A stretch of 64,000 bases of DNA from positions 1 through 64,000 of the forward strand of contig CAAENX010000005.1 of the NCBI GenBank assembly GCA_900757495.1, read 5' to 3'. The translations under genes were made by a program, and so were the position numbers. The notes beneath the pieces were generated by a model that ran no database searches, had not been told where the DNA came from, and saw only the letters and a program-made list of their open reading frames with translations. Positions 33,009 to 41,767 of the stretch are shown here, piece after piece. The DNA comes from an uncultured Collinsella sp. (GTDB taxonomy: Bacteria > Actinomycetota > Coriobacteriia > Coriobacteriales > Coriobacteriaceae). How positions within the stretch are numbered: position 1 is the stretch's first letter; each line of letters opens with the position of its first letter.

Positions 33009-33089
33009 CTCCTGCGGTTGCTTTAAAGGATAATAGGCTGGCGGCGCGTTGCTTTGGCGGCGCGCCTTTGTCTATAGAGAGGACCTCTT

Positions 33090-34421
33090 ATGAAGTACTT
33101 TGGCACCGACGGCTTTCGCGGTGAGGCGAATGTTGGTCTGACGGTAGAGCACGCTTATAAGATCGGCCGCTTTGTGGGCTGGTATTACGGCGCCAACCGC
33201 GAGCGCAAGGCACGCGTGATCGTGGGCAAGGACACGCGTCGCTCGAGCTATATGTTCGAGGCGGCGCTGGTGAGCGGCTTGGTCGCGAGCGGCGCGGACG
33301 CCTACATGCTGCACGTGATCCCGACGCCGGGCGTGGCGCACCAGACCGTGGAGGGCTGCTTCGATTGCGGCATCATGATCAGCGCGAGCCACAACCCGTT
33401 TTGCGATAACGGCATTAAGCTCGTCAACAGCGACGGCTTTAAGATGGACGAGGACGTGCTGGAGCTCATCGAGGACTATATCGATGGCAAGAGCGAGGTG
33501 CCGCTGGCCACGGGCAACCATATCGGTGCCACGGTGGACTACATGCAGGGTCGTAACCGCTACATCGCCTCGCTCATTGCAAGCGCGAACTTTTCGCTGC
33601 AGGGCGTCAAGATCGGTCTCGACTGTGCCAACGGCTCGGCTTCCTCGGTGGCCAAGCCGGTGTTCGATGCGCTGGGCGCCGATGTGCGCGTGATTAACGC
33701 CGCGCCCGATGGCCTTAACATCAACGTCGACTGCGGCTCCACGCATATGGAGCGCCTGCAGCGCCACGTGGTGGAGCAGGGCCTGGACGTGGGCTTTGCC
33801 TACGACGGCGATGCCGACCGCTGCTTGGCCGTGGACGAGCGCGGTCGCGTGGTCGATGGCGACCAGATCCTGTACGTGTGCGGCGTGTACCTGAACAAGC
33901 ACGGTCGCCTTTCGGGCGGTACCGTGGTGCCGACAATCGCCAGCAACTTTGGCCTGGTCAAGTCGCTGGAGTTTGCCGGCCTGAGCGCCGTGGCCAGCGG
34001 CGTGGGCGACCGTCACGTGTATGCCAAGATGCGCGAGGGCGGCTACAGCCTGGGCGGAGAGCAGACGGGCCACACGATCTTTGGCGATATCGAGCGCACG
34101 GGCGACGGCATTATGACCTCGCTGCGTGTGATGGAAGTGATTCGTGCCGAGCGCGAGACGCTCTCGCAGCTCACGGCTCCGTGCAAACTGCTGCCGCAGG
34201 CTCAGGTCGCCGTGCGCGTGGCGGACAAGGACGCCGCGCTGGGCAACATGGGCGTGCAGGCCGCCATTGCCGAGGCCGAGGCGTCGCTGGCGGGCGAGGG
34301 CCGCGTACTGGTGCGCAAGAGCGGAACCGAGTCGGTGATTCGCGTTTTGGCCGAAGCCCCCGACCAAGCCGCCGCCGACGCCGCCATGAAGCGCATCGCC
34401 GCCGCACTCGAAGCTCTGTAG
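33090..34421 (+). CDS. glmM: Phosphoglucosamine mutase GlmM
   Basis: A cytoplasmic enzyme of 443 residues converting glucosamine-6-phosphate to glucosamine-1-phosphate for peptidoglycan precursors. The start KYFGTDGFRGEAN is the family signature. Ser100 in MISASHNPFCDNG is the phosphorylated active-site serine. The metal loop is YDGDADR (about 236-242), the sugar loop GGEQTGH (about 325-331), and the phosphate-binding loop RKSGTES near the C-terminus. AGAGAGGACC precedes the ATG. Confidence 0.96.
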   Translation: MKYFGTDGFRGEANVGLTVEHAYKIGRFVGWYYGANRERKARVIVGKDTRRSSYMFEAALVSGLVASGADAYMLHVIPTPGVAHQTVEGCFDCGIMISASHNPFCDNGIKLVNSDGFKMDEDVLELIEDYIDGKSEVPLATGNHIGATVDYMQGRNRYIASLIASANFSLQGVKIGLDCANGSASSVAKPVFDALGADVRVINAAPDGLNINVDCGSTHMERLQRHVVEQGLDVGFAYDGDADRCLAVDERGRVVDGDQILYVCGVYLNKHGRLSGGTVVPTIASNFGLVKSLEFAGLSAVASGVGDRHVYAKMREGGYSLGGEQTGHTIFGDIERTGDGIMTSLRVMEVIRAERETLSQLTAPCKLLPQAQVAVRVADKDAALGNMGVQAAIAEAEASLAGEGRVLVRKSGTESVIRVLAEAPDQAAADAAMKRIAAALEAL

Positions 34422-34444
34422 GGTAGTCATTGGGGATATAAAAT

Positions 34445-34680
34445 GCTGTGGTCAAAATATGGCAAAAATGAGTACTGTTACTAAATAGGTAACTGCAAAT
34501 TTTGTCCTAAGAGGCAATCTCGGCAACGCCTGAACGTCATTTCGAAGAGCATTGCTCCTCATATGTCCAATAAACAGGGTCCCAGATAAGAATCGATCTT
34601 ATCTGGGACCCTGTTTTAACCTAAAATAAATGTTATCAACCTGACAACAGTACTCATTTTTGCCCTATTTTGACCACAGC
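34445..34680. mobile_element. 236-bp MITE-like element with 35-bp terminal inverted repeats
   Basis: The ends (34445-34479 and 34646-34680) are inverted repeats of 35 bp with one mismatch, starting GCTGTGGTCAAAAT and ending ATTTTGACCACAGC. There is no coding content and no clear target duplication. It carries an internal perfect hairpin at 34573-34615. It fills the gap between the convergent glmM and carboxypeptidase genes and may supply their terminator. Confidence 0.75.
34573..34619. terminator. Perfect 18-bp bidirectional hairpin inside the MITE-like element
   Basis: AACAGGGTCCCAGATAAG (34573-34590) pairs perfectly with CTTATCTGGGACCCTGTT (34598-34615) and is followed by TT; AAA precedes the left arm. 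It could end transcription from both convergent genes. Confidence 0.65.
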
Positions 34681-34723
34681 CTCTTTTCGGGGCAGTCACC
34701 CGGCACTTGGGGCCGGTAAGGTA

Positions 34724-36298
34724 TTACAGCTCGTACAGCGTGGTGAACTTGTCTTGCAGGTAGCTGCAGTAGTAGCGGGCATCGAACGCCATGCCGCAGG
34801 CGCCCTTGATGAGTTCCGGCGCGTCTTTGGCGCGGCCCCACTGCCAAATGTGCTCGCCCAGCCAGGCGCGGACGGGCGCCAAATCGCCGCTCGCGCAAGC
34901 GCCATTGAGGTCCACGCCGTCGCGGCACATGGCCGGCACAAACATGGCGTCGTAGGCGCTGCCCAGCGCATAGGTGGGGAAGTAGCCAAACGAGCCGCCG
35001 CTCCAGTGCGTATCCTGCAGGCAGCCGTGCGTGTCGTCGGGAACGGGAATGCCAAGGTACTCGTCCATAAAGCGGTTCCAAAGCGCGGGGATGTCCTTGG
35101 CTGTGGCCTCGCCGGAAAACAGCATGCGCTCAATCTGGTAGCGCACCATAATATACAGCGGGTAGGTGAGCTCGTCGGCCTCGGTGCGGATCAGCGAAGG
35201 CTGCGCGATGTTCACGGCGTGGTAGAGCGTATCCTCGTCCACGCTGCCATAGACCTCGGGCGCGTGACGGCGCAGCACCTCGAGCAGCGGACCCATAAAG
35301 GCGCGGCTGCGACCCACGGTATTCTCGAAAAAGCGGCTCTGGCTCTCGTGGATACCCATGGAGGTGCCGCCCTCAAGACAGGTGCGCGCATAGGCAGGAT
35401 TGACGCCCAGCTCGTACATGGTGTGGCCCGCCTCGTGGATGATGCTGTAGACGTTGGAGATACAGTCGTCCTCGTAGATGTGCGTCGCGATGCGCGCATC
35501 GCCCACCGAGAAGCCCTCGCTAAACGGATGCTCGGTAAAGGCAAGCGTGGTGTCGTCCAGGTCCAGGCCGACGAGCTTCATGAGGTCGAAGCTCATGGCG
35601 CGCTGGGCGGCCTCGGGCACACGGGCGTGCAAAAAGTCTGCAGCGGGCTGCTGGCCGCGCTCGCCGATGGCGTGCACGAGCGGCACGACCGTTGCCTTGA
35701 CCTCATCGCAAAACGCATCGAAACTCTTGGCGGAAAGGCCGCGCTCGTACTGGTCGAGCCAAACATCGTATGGGTCGCGCTTGGGGTCCATGAGCTCGGC
35801 CTGATGCTTAAGTTGGGCGACGATTCTATCCACATAGGGCTCAAAGCTCGCCCAGTCATTGGCCGTCTTGGCCTTGTGCCATACGGCATCGGCCTCGCAG
35901 GTGAGCCTGGTCCAGGCCTCGGCCTCCTCGGTGGGGATGGCGCTTGCCTCGCGCTGGTCGCGGCCGAGTACGCGAATCTCGTCGAGCAGCTGCGGGTCGT
36001 CGATCTTGCCGCCGGCGACGGTCTCGCGTGCGAGAGAGCGCACGAGCTCAACGGACTTTTTGCTGGTCAGGAGTTTGTGATGTTCGCCGGCAAGGGTGCC
36101 CATGGCATCGGCGCGCGCTGCGGCGCCGTTGGCGGGGGCAATGGTCGCGCCGTCGAACTCGGCAATCTTGAGCAGGTACTCGCGGGTCCACAGCTTGCCC
36201 TCGAGCTTGCGGAACTTCTTGACGGCCTTATCGACCTTCATGCCCTTGGGCGCCTTGCCCACGGCGGCCTCGGTCTTTTTATCGTGCTTCTTTCCCAT
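34724..36298 (-). CDS. Carboxypeptidase M32 (carboxypeptidase Taq)
   Basis: A zinc metallocarboxypeptidase of 524 residues that removes C-terminal residues from peptides in the cytoplasm. The HEAGH zinc motif has His288, Glu289 and His292 (SIIHEAGHTMYELG). GTSMGIHESQSRFFENTVGRS and TEADELTYPLYIMVRYQIER are further M32 signatures. A basic stretch of about 35 residues (KKHDKKTEAAVGKAPKGMKVDKAVKK) precedes the domain and is an extension compared with E. coli-like relatives. ATG 36298 follows AAGGA; the upstream reading adds 15 residues without a ribosome site. Confidence 0.95.
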   Translation of the reverse strand: MGKKHDKKTEAAVGKAPKGMKVDKAVKKFRKLEGKLWTREYLLKIAEFDGATIAPANGAAARADAMGTLAGEHHKLLTSKKSVELVRSLARETVAGGKIDDPQLLDEIRVLGRDQREASAIPTEEAEAWTRLTCEADAVWHKAKTANDWASFEPYVDRIVAQLKHQAELMDPKRDPYDVWLDQYERGLSAKSFDAFCDEVKATVVPLVHAIGERGQQPAADFLHARVPEAAQRAMSFDLMKLVGLDLDDTTLAFTEHPFSEGFSVGDARIATHIYEDDCISNVYSIIHEAGHTMYELGVNPAYARTCLEGGTSMGIHESQSRFFENTVGRSRAFMGPLLEVLRRHAPEVYGSVDEDTLYHAVNIAQPSLIRTEADELTYPLYIMVRYQIERMLFSGEATAKDIPALWNRFMDEYLGIPVPDDTHGCLQDTHWSGGSFGYFPTYALGSAYDAMFVPAMCRDGVDLNGACASGDLAPVRAWLGEHIWQWGRAKDAPELIKGACGMAFDARYYCSYLQDKFTTLYEL

Positions 36299-36429
36299 AC
36301 CATATCCTTGATCTCGCAGGTCGAGCGTCGCGGGTGAGCGCACGGCCAGTTTGCACAGCTACCTGCCTTGTACCCAGCACGAACAAAACGGAACGCGGCG
36401 ATACGCTCACACAATGTGGTATCCTATAG

Positions 36430-36720
36430 CCCAATGCGTTGACGGAGAGGGCTTTGCCCGCCGCGTCGCCGGCAAGAGAGGGAAGGTCATGGGCTGCAAG
36501 CCTTCCTGCGGTGACAAGGGCCAAGCGTTCACTCCCGAGCAGCAACCTCAACGGGCACGCGGCCAGCGGCGGCGAAGCCCCAGTAGGGAAGCCGTGAGCC
36601 TCGCGAAAAGGGGCAAAGAGTGGGCGCGGCGGGCCAGACATCCGCCGGGTCAAACAAGGTGGTACCGCGGAATTCAACCGTCCTTGGGCAATGCACACGC
36701 CCGAGGACGGTTTTTTTATT
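36430..36720 (+). ncRNA. T-box riboswitch leader of pheST
   Basis: The T-box core AAGGTGGTACCGCGG is at 36656-36670. It is followed by the terminator CCGTCCTTGGGC / GCCCGAGGACGG (36678-36689, 36699-36710) with seven T. Uncharged tRNA-Phe should bind Stem I and the T-box bulge and favour the antiterminator. TTC at 36528-36530, in GCGTTCACTC, is the candidate specifier codon (Phe). Stem I apex is GGAAGG/CCTTCC. The exact 5' end is not certain. Confidence 0.88.
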
Positions 36721-36803
36721 ACCGAACCGGGCCGCGTTTTCACAACGCCAGACGGCGGCAGCCGCCTCGGCAAACGGAGAGCGCGAGAGACGAAAGGGAA
36801 GAC

Positions 36804-37880
36804 ATGAGTCTGATTGATGATCTGGTCAAACTCGAGGAAGAGGCCAAGGAGCTCGTCGCAGGCGCCGACGACGCAGCCAAGCTCGAGGCCGCGCGCGTTG
36901 AGCTGCTCGGCCGCAAGGGCCGCATCACCGGCCTGATGCGCATGATGGGCAAGCTCGCCCCCGAGGATCGTCCCGTCATGGGCAAGCGCGCCAACGAGAT
37001 GCGCCAGCTGATCGAGGGCATGCTTGACGAGCGCACCACCGAGATGAAGGCCGCCGCCCTCAAGCACGCACTGGAGCACGACGCCGTCGACATCACGCTG
37101 CCGGGCATCCGTCCGCAGATCGGCCACCAGCACCTGATCAAGCAGATCATCGAGGAGGCCGAGGACATCTTTAGCGGTATCGGCTACACCGTCGAGTCTG
37201 GCCCCATGGTCGACACCTCCTACTACAACTTCACCGCGCTCAACGCCCCCATGGATCATCCGAGCCGCTCGGCTCGCGATACCTTCTACGTGGTCGACAA
37301 CAACCCCGGCAGCGTCGCACACCCCGAGGCACATGCCCATGGCGAGTCCGACGTACTGCTGCGCACCCAGACTTCGGGCGTGCAGATCCACACTATGGAG
37401 TCGCAAAAGCCGCCCATCTACATGATCTGCCCGGGCACCGTCTATCGTCCCGACACGGCCGACGCCTGCCACCTGCCGCAGTTCAACCAGATCGAGGGCC
37501 TGGTCGTCGACGAGGGCATCACCTTTGGCGACCTTAAGGGCACGCTCGACTACTTTGTTAAGTGCATGTTTGGCGAGGACCGCAAGACGCGCTACCGCCC
37601 GCACTTCTTCCCCTTCACCGAGCCTTCCTGCGAGGTGGACGTGAGCTGCCACGTGTGCGGCGGCAAGGGCTGCAACTTCTGCAAGCACAGCGGCTGGATC
37701 GAGATTTTGGGCTGCGGCATGGTCGACCCCAACGTCCTGATCAACTGCGGCATCGACCCCGAGAAGTACACCGGCTTCGCCTTTGGCATTGGCGCCGAGC
37801 GCGTCGCGGCCCTGCGCTACGACCTGCCCGACCTCAGAACGCTCATGACAGGCGATATGCGCTTCCTGAATCAGTTCTAG
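36804..37880 (+). CDS. pheS: Phenylalanyl-tRNA synthetase alpha subunit
   Basis: The catalytic subunit, 358 residues, of the alpha2-beta2 enzyme charging tRNA-Phe. An N-terminal coiled-coil (about 1-85) grips tRNA. The class II core follows: motif 1 around GPMVDTSYYNFTALNAPMDHPSR, motif 2 TVYRPDTADACHLPQFNQIEG, and motif 3 GFAFGIGAERVAALRY. A CxxC---CxxC cluster CHVCGGKGCNFCKHSG, typical of many bacterial PheS, is present. ATG 36804 follows GAAAGGGAA; it is under T-box control. Confidence 0.97.
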   Translation: MSLIDDLVKLEEEAKELVAGADDAAKLEAARVELLGRKGRITGLMRMMGKLAPEDRPVMGKRANEMRQLIEGMLDERTTEMKAAALKHALEHDAVDITLPGIRPQIGHQHLIKQIIEEAEDIFSGIGYTVESGPMVDTSYYNFTALNAPMDHPSRSARDTFYVVDNNPGSVAHPEAHAHGESDVLLRTQTSGVQIHTMESQKPPIYMICPGTVYRPDTADACHLPQFNQIEGLVVDEGITFGDLKGTLDYFVKCMFGEDRKTRYRPHFFPFTEPSCEVDVSCHVCGGKGCNFCKHSGWIEILGCGMVDPNVLINCGIDPEKYTGFAFGIGAERVAALRYDLPDLRTLMTGDMRFLNQF

Positions 37881-37888
37881 GCTGCGGC

Positions 37889-37981
37889 TTGCCCAAGCAC
37901 GGCACCTCGGCGCTCATTTGTCGCTTGCGTACCAAAGTACGTGGCGCTCCTCTTTCGGGCCGATCTGCCGCACTTGGACAA
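37889..37981. repeat. Long hairpin element with GTACCAAAGTAC core, copy 2
   Basis: Arms TTGCCCAAGCACGGCA (37889-37904) and TGCCGCACTTGGACAA (37966-37981) match at 13 of 16 positions. The inner hairpin GCGTAC-CAAA-GTACGT (37927-37942) and downstream CTCCTCTTTC match the element at 8451-8548. It lies inside the pheS-pheT intergenic region, so it is transcribed within an operon. Confidence 0.6.
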
Positions 37982-38064
37982 CCCTCGCTTTGTAAGGAAT
38001 GTTCACAAAGTTGAAGTTTCCACCTGCATTTCTTCGCAGGCTTTCAGTATGAAAGGAGAGCTAG

Positions 38065-40518
38065 ATGCGTGTTTCTTACGACTGGCTCAAGACCATGATC
38101 GATATTCCGGAGGATCCCAAGACCCTTTCGGACGAATATATCCGTACCGGCACCGAGGTCGAGGCGATCGACACCGTGGGCGAGTCCTTCGACCATGTGG
38201 TGACCGCCAAGGTGCTCACCAAGACCCCGCACCCCGATAGCGACCACATGTATGTGTGCTCGGTCGACGTGGGCGACAAGAATCTCGACGCCGACGGCAA
38301 CCCCGCCCCGCTGCAGATCGTCTGCGGCGCGCAGAACTTCGAGGCCGGCGACCATATCGTCACGGCCATGATCGGCGCCGTGCTTCCCGGCGACGTCAAG
38401 ATCAAGAAGAGCAAGCTTCGCGGCGTCGTGTCCATGGGCATGAACTGCTCTGCGCGCGAGCTTGGCCTGGGCGGCGACCACTCCGGCATCATGATCCTGC
38501 CCGAGGATACGCCCTGCGGCATGCCGTTTGCCGAGTACGTGGGCTCGAGCGACACCGTGCTCGACTGCGAGATCACGCCCAACCGCCCCGACTGCCTGTC
38601 CATGATCGGCATGGCCCGCGAGACCGGCGCCATCTTCGACCGCGATTTCCACGTTGAGCTGCCCGTCATCAAGGCCGAGACCGGCCGCGCGACCGACGAC
38701 GAGCTTTCGGTCGAGATTGCCGACGAAGGCCTGTGCGACCGCTATGTCGCCCGCATCGTGCGCAACGTGAAGGTCGGCCCCTCGCCCGACTGGATGGTCA
38801 AGCGCCTTAACGCCCTGGGCGTGCGTCCGCACAACAACATCGTCGACATCACCAACTACGTGATGATGCTCACCGGTCAGCCGCTGCACGCCTTTGACCT
38901 GGACACCTTTGCCGAGCGCGAGGGCAGGCGTCGCGTGGTGGTTCGCGCCGCCCAGCAGGATGAGAAGTTCACGACGCTCGACGGCGAGGAGCGCGTGCTC
39001 GACGCCGGCATGGGCCTTATCACCGACGGCGAGCGCCCCGTGGCGTTGGCCGGCGTTATGGGCGGCATGGATTCCGAGATTGAGGACGACACCGTCGACG
39101 TGATGGTCGAGAGCGCCTGCTTCAACGCCGGTCGCACCTCGCACACCAGCCGCGACCTGTCGCTGATCTCCGACGCCTCCATCCGCTTTGAGCGCCAGGT
39201 CGACGAGACCGGCTGCGTGGATGTCGCCAACGTTACCTGCGCGCTCATCGAGGAGATCGCCGGCGGCGAGGTTGCTCCCGGCTATGTCGACGTGTTCCCC
39301 GCGCCCAAGACCATCGACAGCATTAAGCTGCGCCTAGCCCGCGTGCACGCCATCTGCGGTGCCGACATCGAGCCCGACTTTATCGAGCGTTCGCTCACCC
39401 GTCTGGGCTGCATCGTCGAGTGCGAGGGCGAGGACTTTATGGTTACCCCGCCGAGCTTCCGTCCCGACCTGCCGCGCGAGATTGACCTGATCGAGGAGGT
39501 TCTGCGCCTGTGGGGCATGGGCCGTGTGACGGCGACCATCCCGGCTGCCAAGAACCACATCGGCGGTCTGACCCGCGAGCAGAAGCTCACCCGCAAGGTC
39601 GGCGAGATCCTGCGCGCCTGCGGCCTCAACGAGACCACGACCTTTGGCTTTGCCGCCCCGGGCGACCTGGAGAAGATTGGCATGTCCACCGAGGGCCGCG
39701 GTTGCCCCGTGGTGCTTATGAATCCGCTGGTAGCCGAGCAGACCGAGATGCGTCGTTCGCTGCTGCCGGGCCTGCTGCAATCCGTGGCCTATAACGAGGC
39801 CCACGGCACGCCCAACGTGCACCTGTACGAGGTCGGCAGCCTGTTCCACGGTCGCGAGAACGCCAGCCTGCCCAAGGAGACCAAGTCCGTGGCGGGTGTG
39901 CTCTCGGGCCAGTGGAGCGAGCAGTCCTGGAACATGAAGTACCGCAAGCTGCGCTTCTTCTTTGGCAAGGGCATTGTCGAGGAGCTGCTTGCCCAGCTGC
40001 GCATCGAGAAGGTTCGCTTCCGTCCCGCCGAGGGCGAGGGCTACGCTTTCTTGCAGCCGGGTCGTGCGGCCGAGGTTCTGTCCGGCGGCACCGTGCTGGG
40101 CTGGGTCGGCGAGATTCACCCCGAGGCGCGCGAGGCGATGGGCATCGATGAGGTCGTCGTTGCCTTTGAGCTCGATCTGGACAAGCTGATCAAGGGCGCC
40201 CGTAACCAGGAGAACTACCGTGAGTTCTCGCAGTACCCGGCCGTTGAGCACGACCTCGCTATCGTGGTCGACAACACTGTGACCTGCGAGGATCTTGAGC
40301 GTCGTATTACGAGTGCCGGAGGCAAGCTGCTCGAGGGCGTGCGCCTGTTCGACGTCTACCGCGATCCGGTCCGCATTGGAGCGGGCAAGAAGTCCATGGC
40401 CTTTGCGCTTACGTATCGCTCCGACGACCACACGCTCACCAGCGAAGAGGTCGAGAAGGCGCACCAGAAGATCGTCACTAAAGTGTGCAAGGGTGTAAAC
40501 GGCGAGGTCCGCGGATAG
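38065..40518 (+). CDS. pheT: Phenylalanyl-tRNA synthetase beta subunit
   Basis: The large subunit, 817 residues, a normal full length. Domains in order are the N-terminal B1 with an OB-type tRNA-binding region (about 40-155; DSDHMYVCSVDVG and GVVSMGMNCSARELGLG), B3/B4 editing domain (about 215-385; RPHNNIVDITNYVMM, GGMDSEIEDDT), B5 (about 400-475), the class II-like core, and the C-terminal FDX-ACB anticodon-binding domain (about 720-815; SQYPAVEHDLAIVVD). GAAAGGAGAG precedes the ATG. It lies 184 bp after pheS and shares its T-box. Confidence 0.97.
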   Translation: MRVSYDWLKTMIDIPEDPKTLSDEYIRTGTEVEAIDTVGESFDHVVTAKVLTKTPHPDSDHMYVCSVDVGDKNLDADGNPAPLQIVCGAQNFEAGDHIVTAMIGAVLPGDVKIKKSKLRGVVSMGMNCSARELGLGGDHSGIMILPEDTPCGMPFAEYVGSSDTVLDCEITPNRPDCLSMIGMARETGAIFDRDFHVELPVIKAETGRATDDELSVEIADEGLCDRYVARIVRNVKVGPSPDWMVKRLNALGVRPHNNIVDITNYVMMLTGQPLHAFDLDTFAEREGRRRVVVRAAQQDEKFTTLDGEERVLDAGMGLITDGERPVALAGVMGGMDSEIEDDTVDVMVESACFNAGRTSHTSRDLSLISDASIRFERQVDETGCVDVANVTCALIEEIAGGEVAPGYVDVFPAPKTIDSIKLRLARVHAICGADIEPDFIERSLTRLGCIVECEGEDFMVTPPSFRPDLPREIDLIEEVLRLWGMGRVTATIPAAKNHIGGLTREQKLTRKVGEILRACGLNETTTFGFAAPGDLEKIGMSTEGRGCPVVLMNPLVAEQTEMRRSLLPGLLQSVAYNEAHGTPNVHLYEVGSLFHGRENASLPKETKSVAGVLSGQWSEQSWNMKYRKLRFFFGKGIVEELLAQLRIEKVRFRPAEGEGYAFLQPGRAAEVLSGGTVLGWVGEIHPEAREAMGIDEVVVAFELDLDKLIKGARNQENYREFSQYPAVEHDLAIVVDNTVTCEDLERRITSAGGKLLEGVRLFDVYRDPVRIGAGKKSMAFALTYRSDDHTLTSEEVEKAHQKIVTKVCKGVNGEVRG

Positions 40519-40549
40519 GATCGCTTGCGTCTGTGACGAATGTATTGCA

Positions 40550-40584
40550 AAACGGCGCACTGCTTTGTTGGCAGTGCGCCGTTT
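40550..40584 (+). terminator. Terminator of pheST
   Basis: AAACGGCGCACTGC (40550-40563) pairs perfectly with GCAGTGCGCCGTTT (40571-40584) around a 7-nt loop. Thirty-two nt after the pheT stop. Confidence 0.8.
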
Positions 40585-40630
40585 GCTATGATAGCCGGCG
40601 GCGTGTTACGAATCTAACAATATGTAACAC
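40565..40630 (+). promoter_or_regulatory. cbiM promoter with NikR-like operator
   Basis: TTGTTG (40565-40570) and TATGAT (40587-40592) are 16 nt apart. Downstream, GTGTTAC (40603-40609) and GTAACAC (40624-40630) are perfect arms with a 14-nt spacer, 28 bp in all. From memory this is the NikR operator form described outside enterobacteria. It would cover about +3 to +31 and so allow repression by nickel-bound NikR. No nikR gene is in this window. Confidence 0.6.
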
Positions 40631-40684
40631 TGGCAAGGTGATTCAAACGGCGCTGCGATCGCGTGCCGACAACCGGGAGGCGCT

Positions 40685-41767
40685 ATGCACATTCCAGATA
40701 ATTATCTGTCCCCGCAGACCGATGCCGTCATGGCGGTGGCGATGGTTCCCGTTTGGGTCCACTGCATCAAGAAGGTACGTGCCACGCTCGATCGCGAGCA
40801 TATGGCGTTCCTGGGCATCTGCGCCGCATTCTCCTTCTTGCTCATGATGTTCAACGTGCCGCTGCCCGGCGGTACCACGGGCCACGCCGTCGGCGGCGCG
40901 CTCATCGCGCTGCTGCTGGGCCCGGAGGCCGCGGCCATCGCGGTTTCGGTCGCGCTGGCGCTGCAGGCGCTGCTGTTTGGCGACGGCGGCGTTCTGTCCT
41001 TTGGCGCCAACTGCTTTAACATGGCCTTTGTGCTGCCGTTTACCGCTGCTATCGTGTTCCGTGCGCTCAACAGCCGCCTGCACGACAAGAGCTGGGGCAC
41101 CTCGGTTTCTGCCATCGTGAGCGGTTGGGTCGGCCTGTGTCTGGCGGCCCTGTGCGCGGCAATCGAGTTTGGTATTCAGCCGATGCTCTTTACCAACGCT
41201 TCGGGTGCGCCGCTGTACTGCCCCTTCCCGCTGTCCGTGGCTATTCCTGCCATGTTGATCCCGCATATGCTGGTTGCCGGCGTGATCGAGGGCGTGGCGA
41301 CGGCCGCTATCTACGGTTTCATTAAGAAGACGGCGCCGAGCATTATCGTCGGGCCCGAGGCCGCCGATGGCCAGCTTGCCGCCGATGGTACCGCCAAGAA
41401 GACTTCCCTGATCCCCACGCTTATCCTGGTCGCCGTGCTTGTCGTGGCCACGCCGCTGGGCTTGCTGGCCACCGGAGACGCCTGGGGCGAGTGGGACGCC
41501 GAGGGCGCCGCGACCGCCGTTCGGGAGGCTGGCGACGACAGCCTGCAGGCTTCGGTCGGTCTCGATACCCCGACCTTTGCCGATTCCCTGCCCACGGGCG
41601 ATTATCTGCAGGCCTATTCCGAGGAGCAAGGCCTTGGCTTTGCCGGCCAGGCTGCCATGTATATCCTGTCCGGCGTGATTGGCGTGGCGGTACTCACCAT
41701 CGCATTCCGCCTGATTTCGCTTACGGTCAAGGAAAGCGGTGCTCATGGCAATAGCCGAGCTGCCTAG
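40685..41767 (+). CDS. cbiM: CbiM-CbiN-like fused substrate-binding subunit of a Co/Ni ECF transporter
   Basis: A membrane protein of 360 residues. It begins MHIPDNYLSP; the N-terminal Met-His2 are metal ligands in CbiM/NikM. About seven helices (to about 215) form the S component, with the GTTGHAVGGALIALLLGP loop including a further His. A C-terminal section (about 240-350) with two helices resembles CbiN/PDGLE, so M and N are fused. It is the first gene of M-Q-O. The NikR-like operator before it suggests Ni2+ rather than Co2+. No cobalamin riboswitch is seen. GGGAGGCG precedes the ATG. Confidence 0.92.
   Translation: MHIPDNYLSPQTDAVMAVAMVPVWVHCIKKVRATLDREHMAFLGICAAFSFLLMMFNVPLPGGTTGHAVGGALIALLLGPEAAAIAVSVALALQALLFGDGGVLSFGANCFNMAFVLPFTAAIVFRALNSRLHDKSWGTSVSAIVSGWVGLCLAALCAAIEFGIQPMLFTNASGAPLYCPFPLSVAIPAMLIPHMLVAGVIEGVATAAIYGFIKKTAPSIIVGPEAADGQLAADGTAKKTSLIPTLILVAVLVVATPLGLLATGDAWGEWDAEGAATAVREAGDDSLQASVGLDTPTFADSLPTGDYLQAYSEEQGLGFAGQAAMYILSGVIGVAVLTIAFRLISLTVKESGAHGNSRAA

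Noticed and set aside
34445..34680. Insertion sequence
   Set aside because: The long terminal inverted repeats suggest one, but there is no transposase or open frame inside; called MITE-like instead.
40591..40684. Cobalamin riboswitch before cbiM
   Set aside because: The leader is under 100 nt and lacks the B12-box; a protein operator explains the symmetric repeat better.
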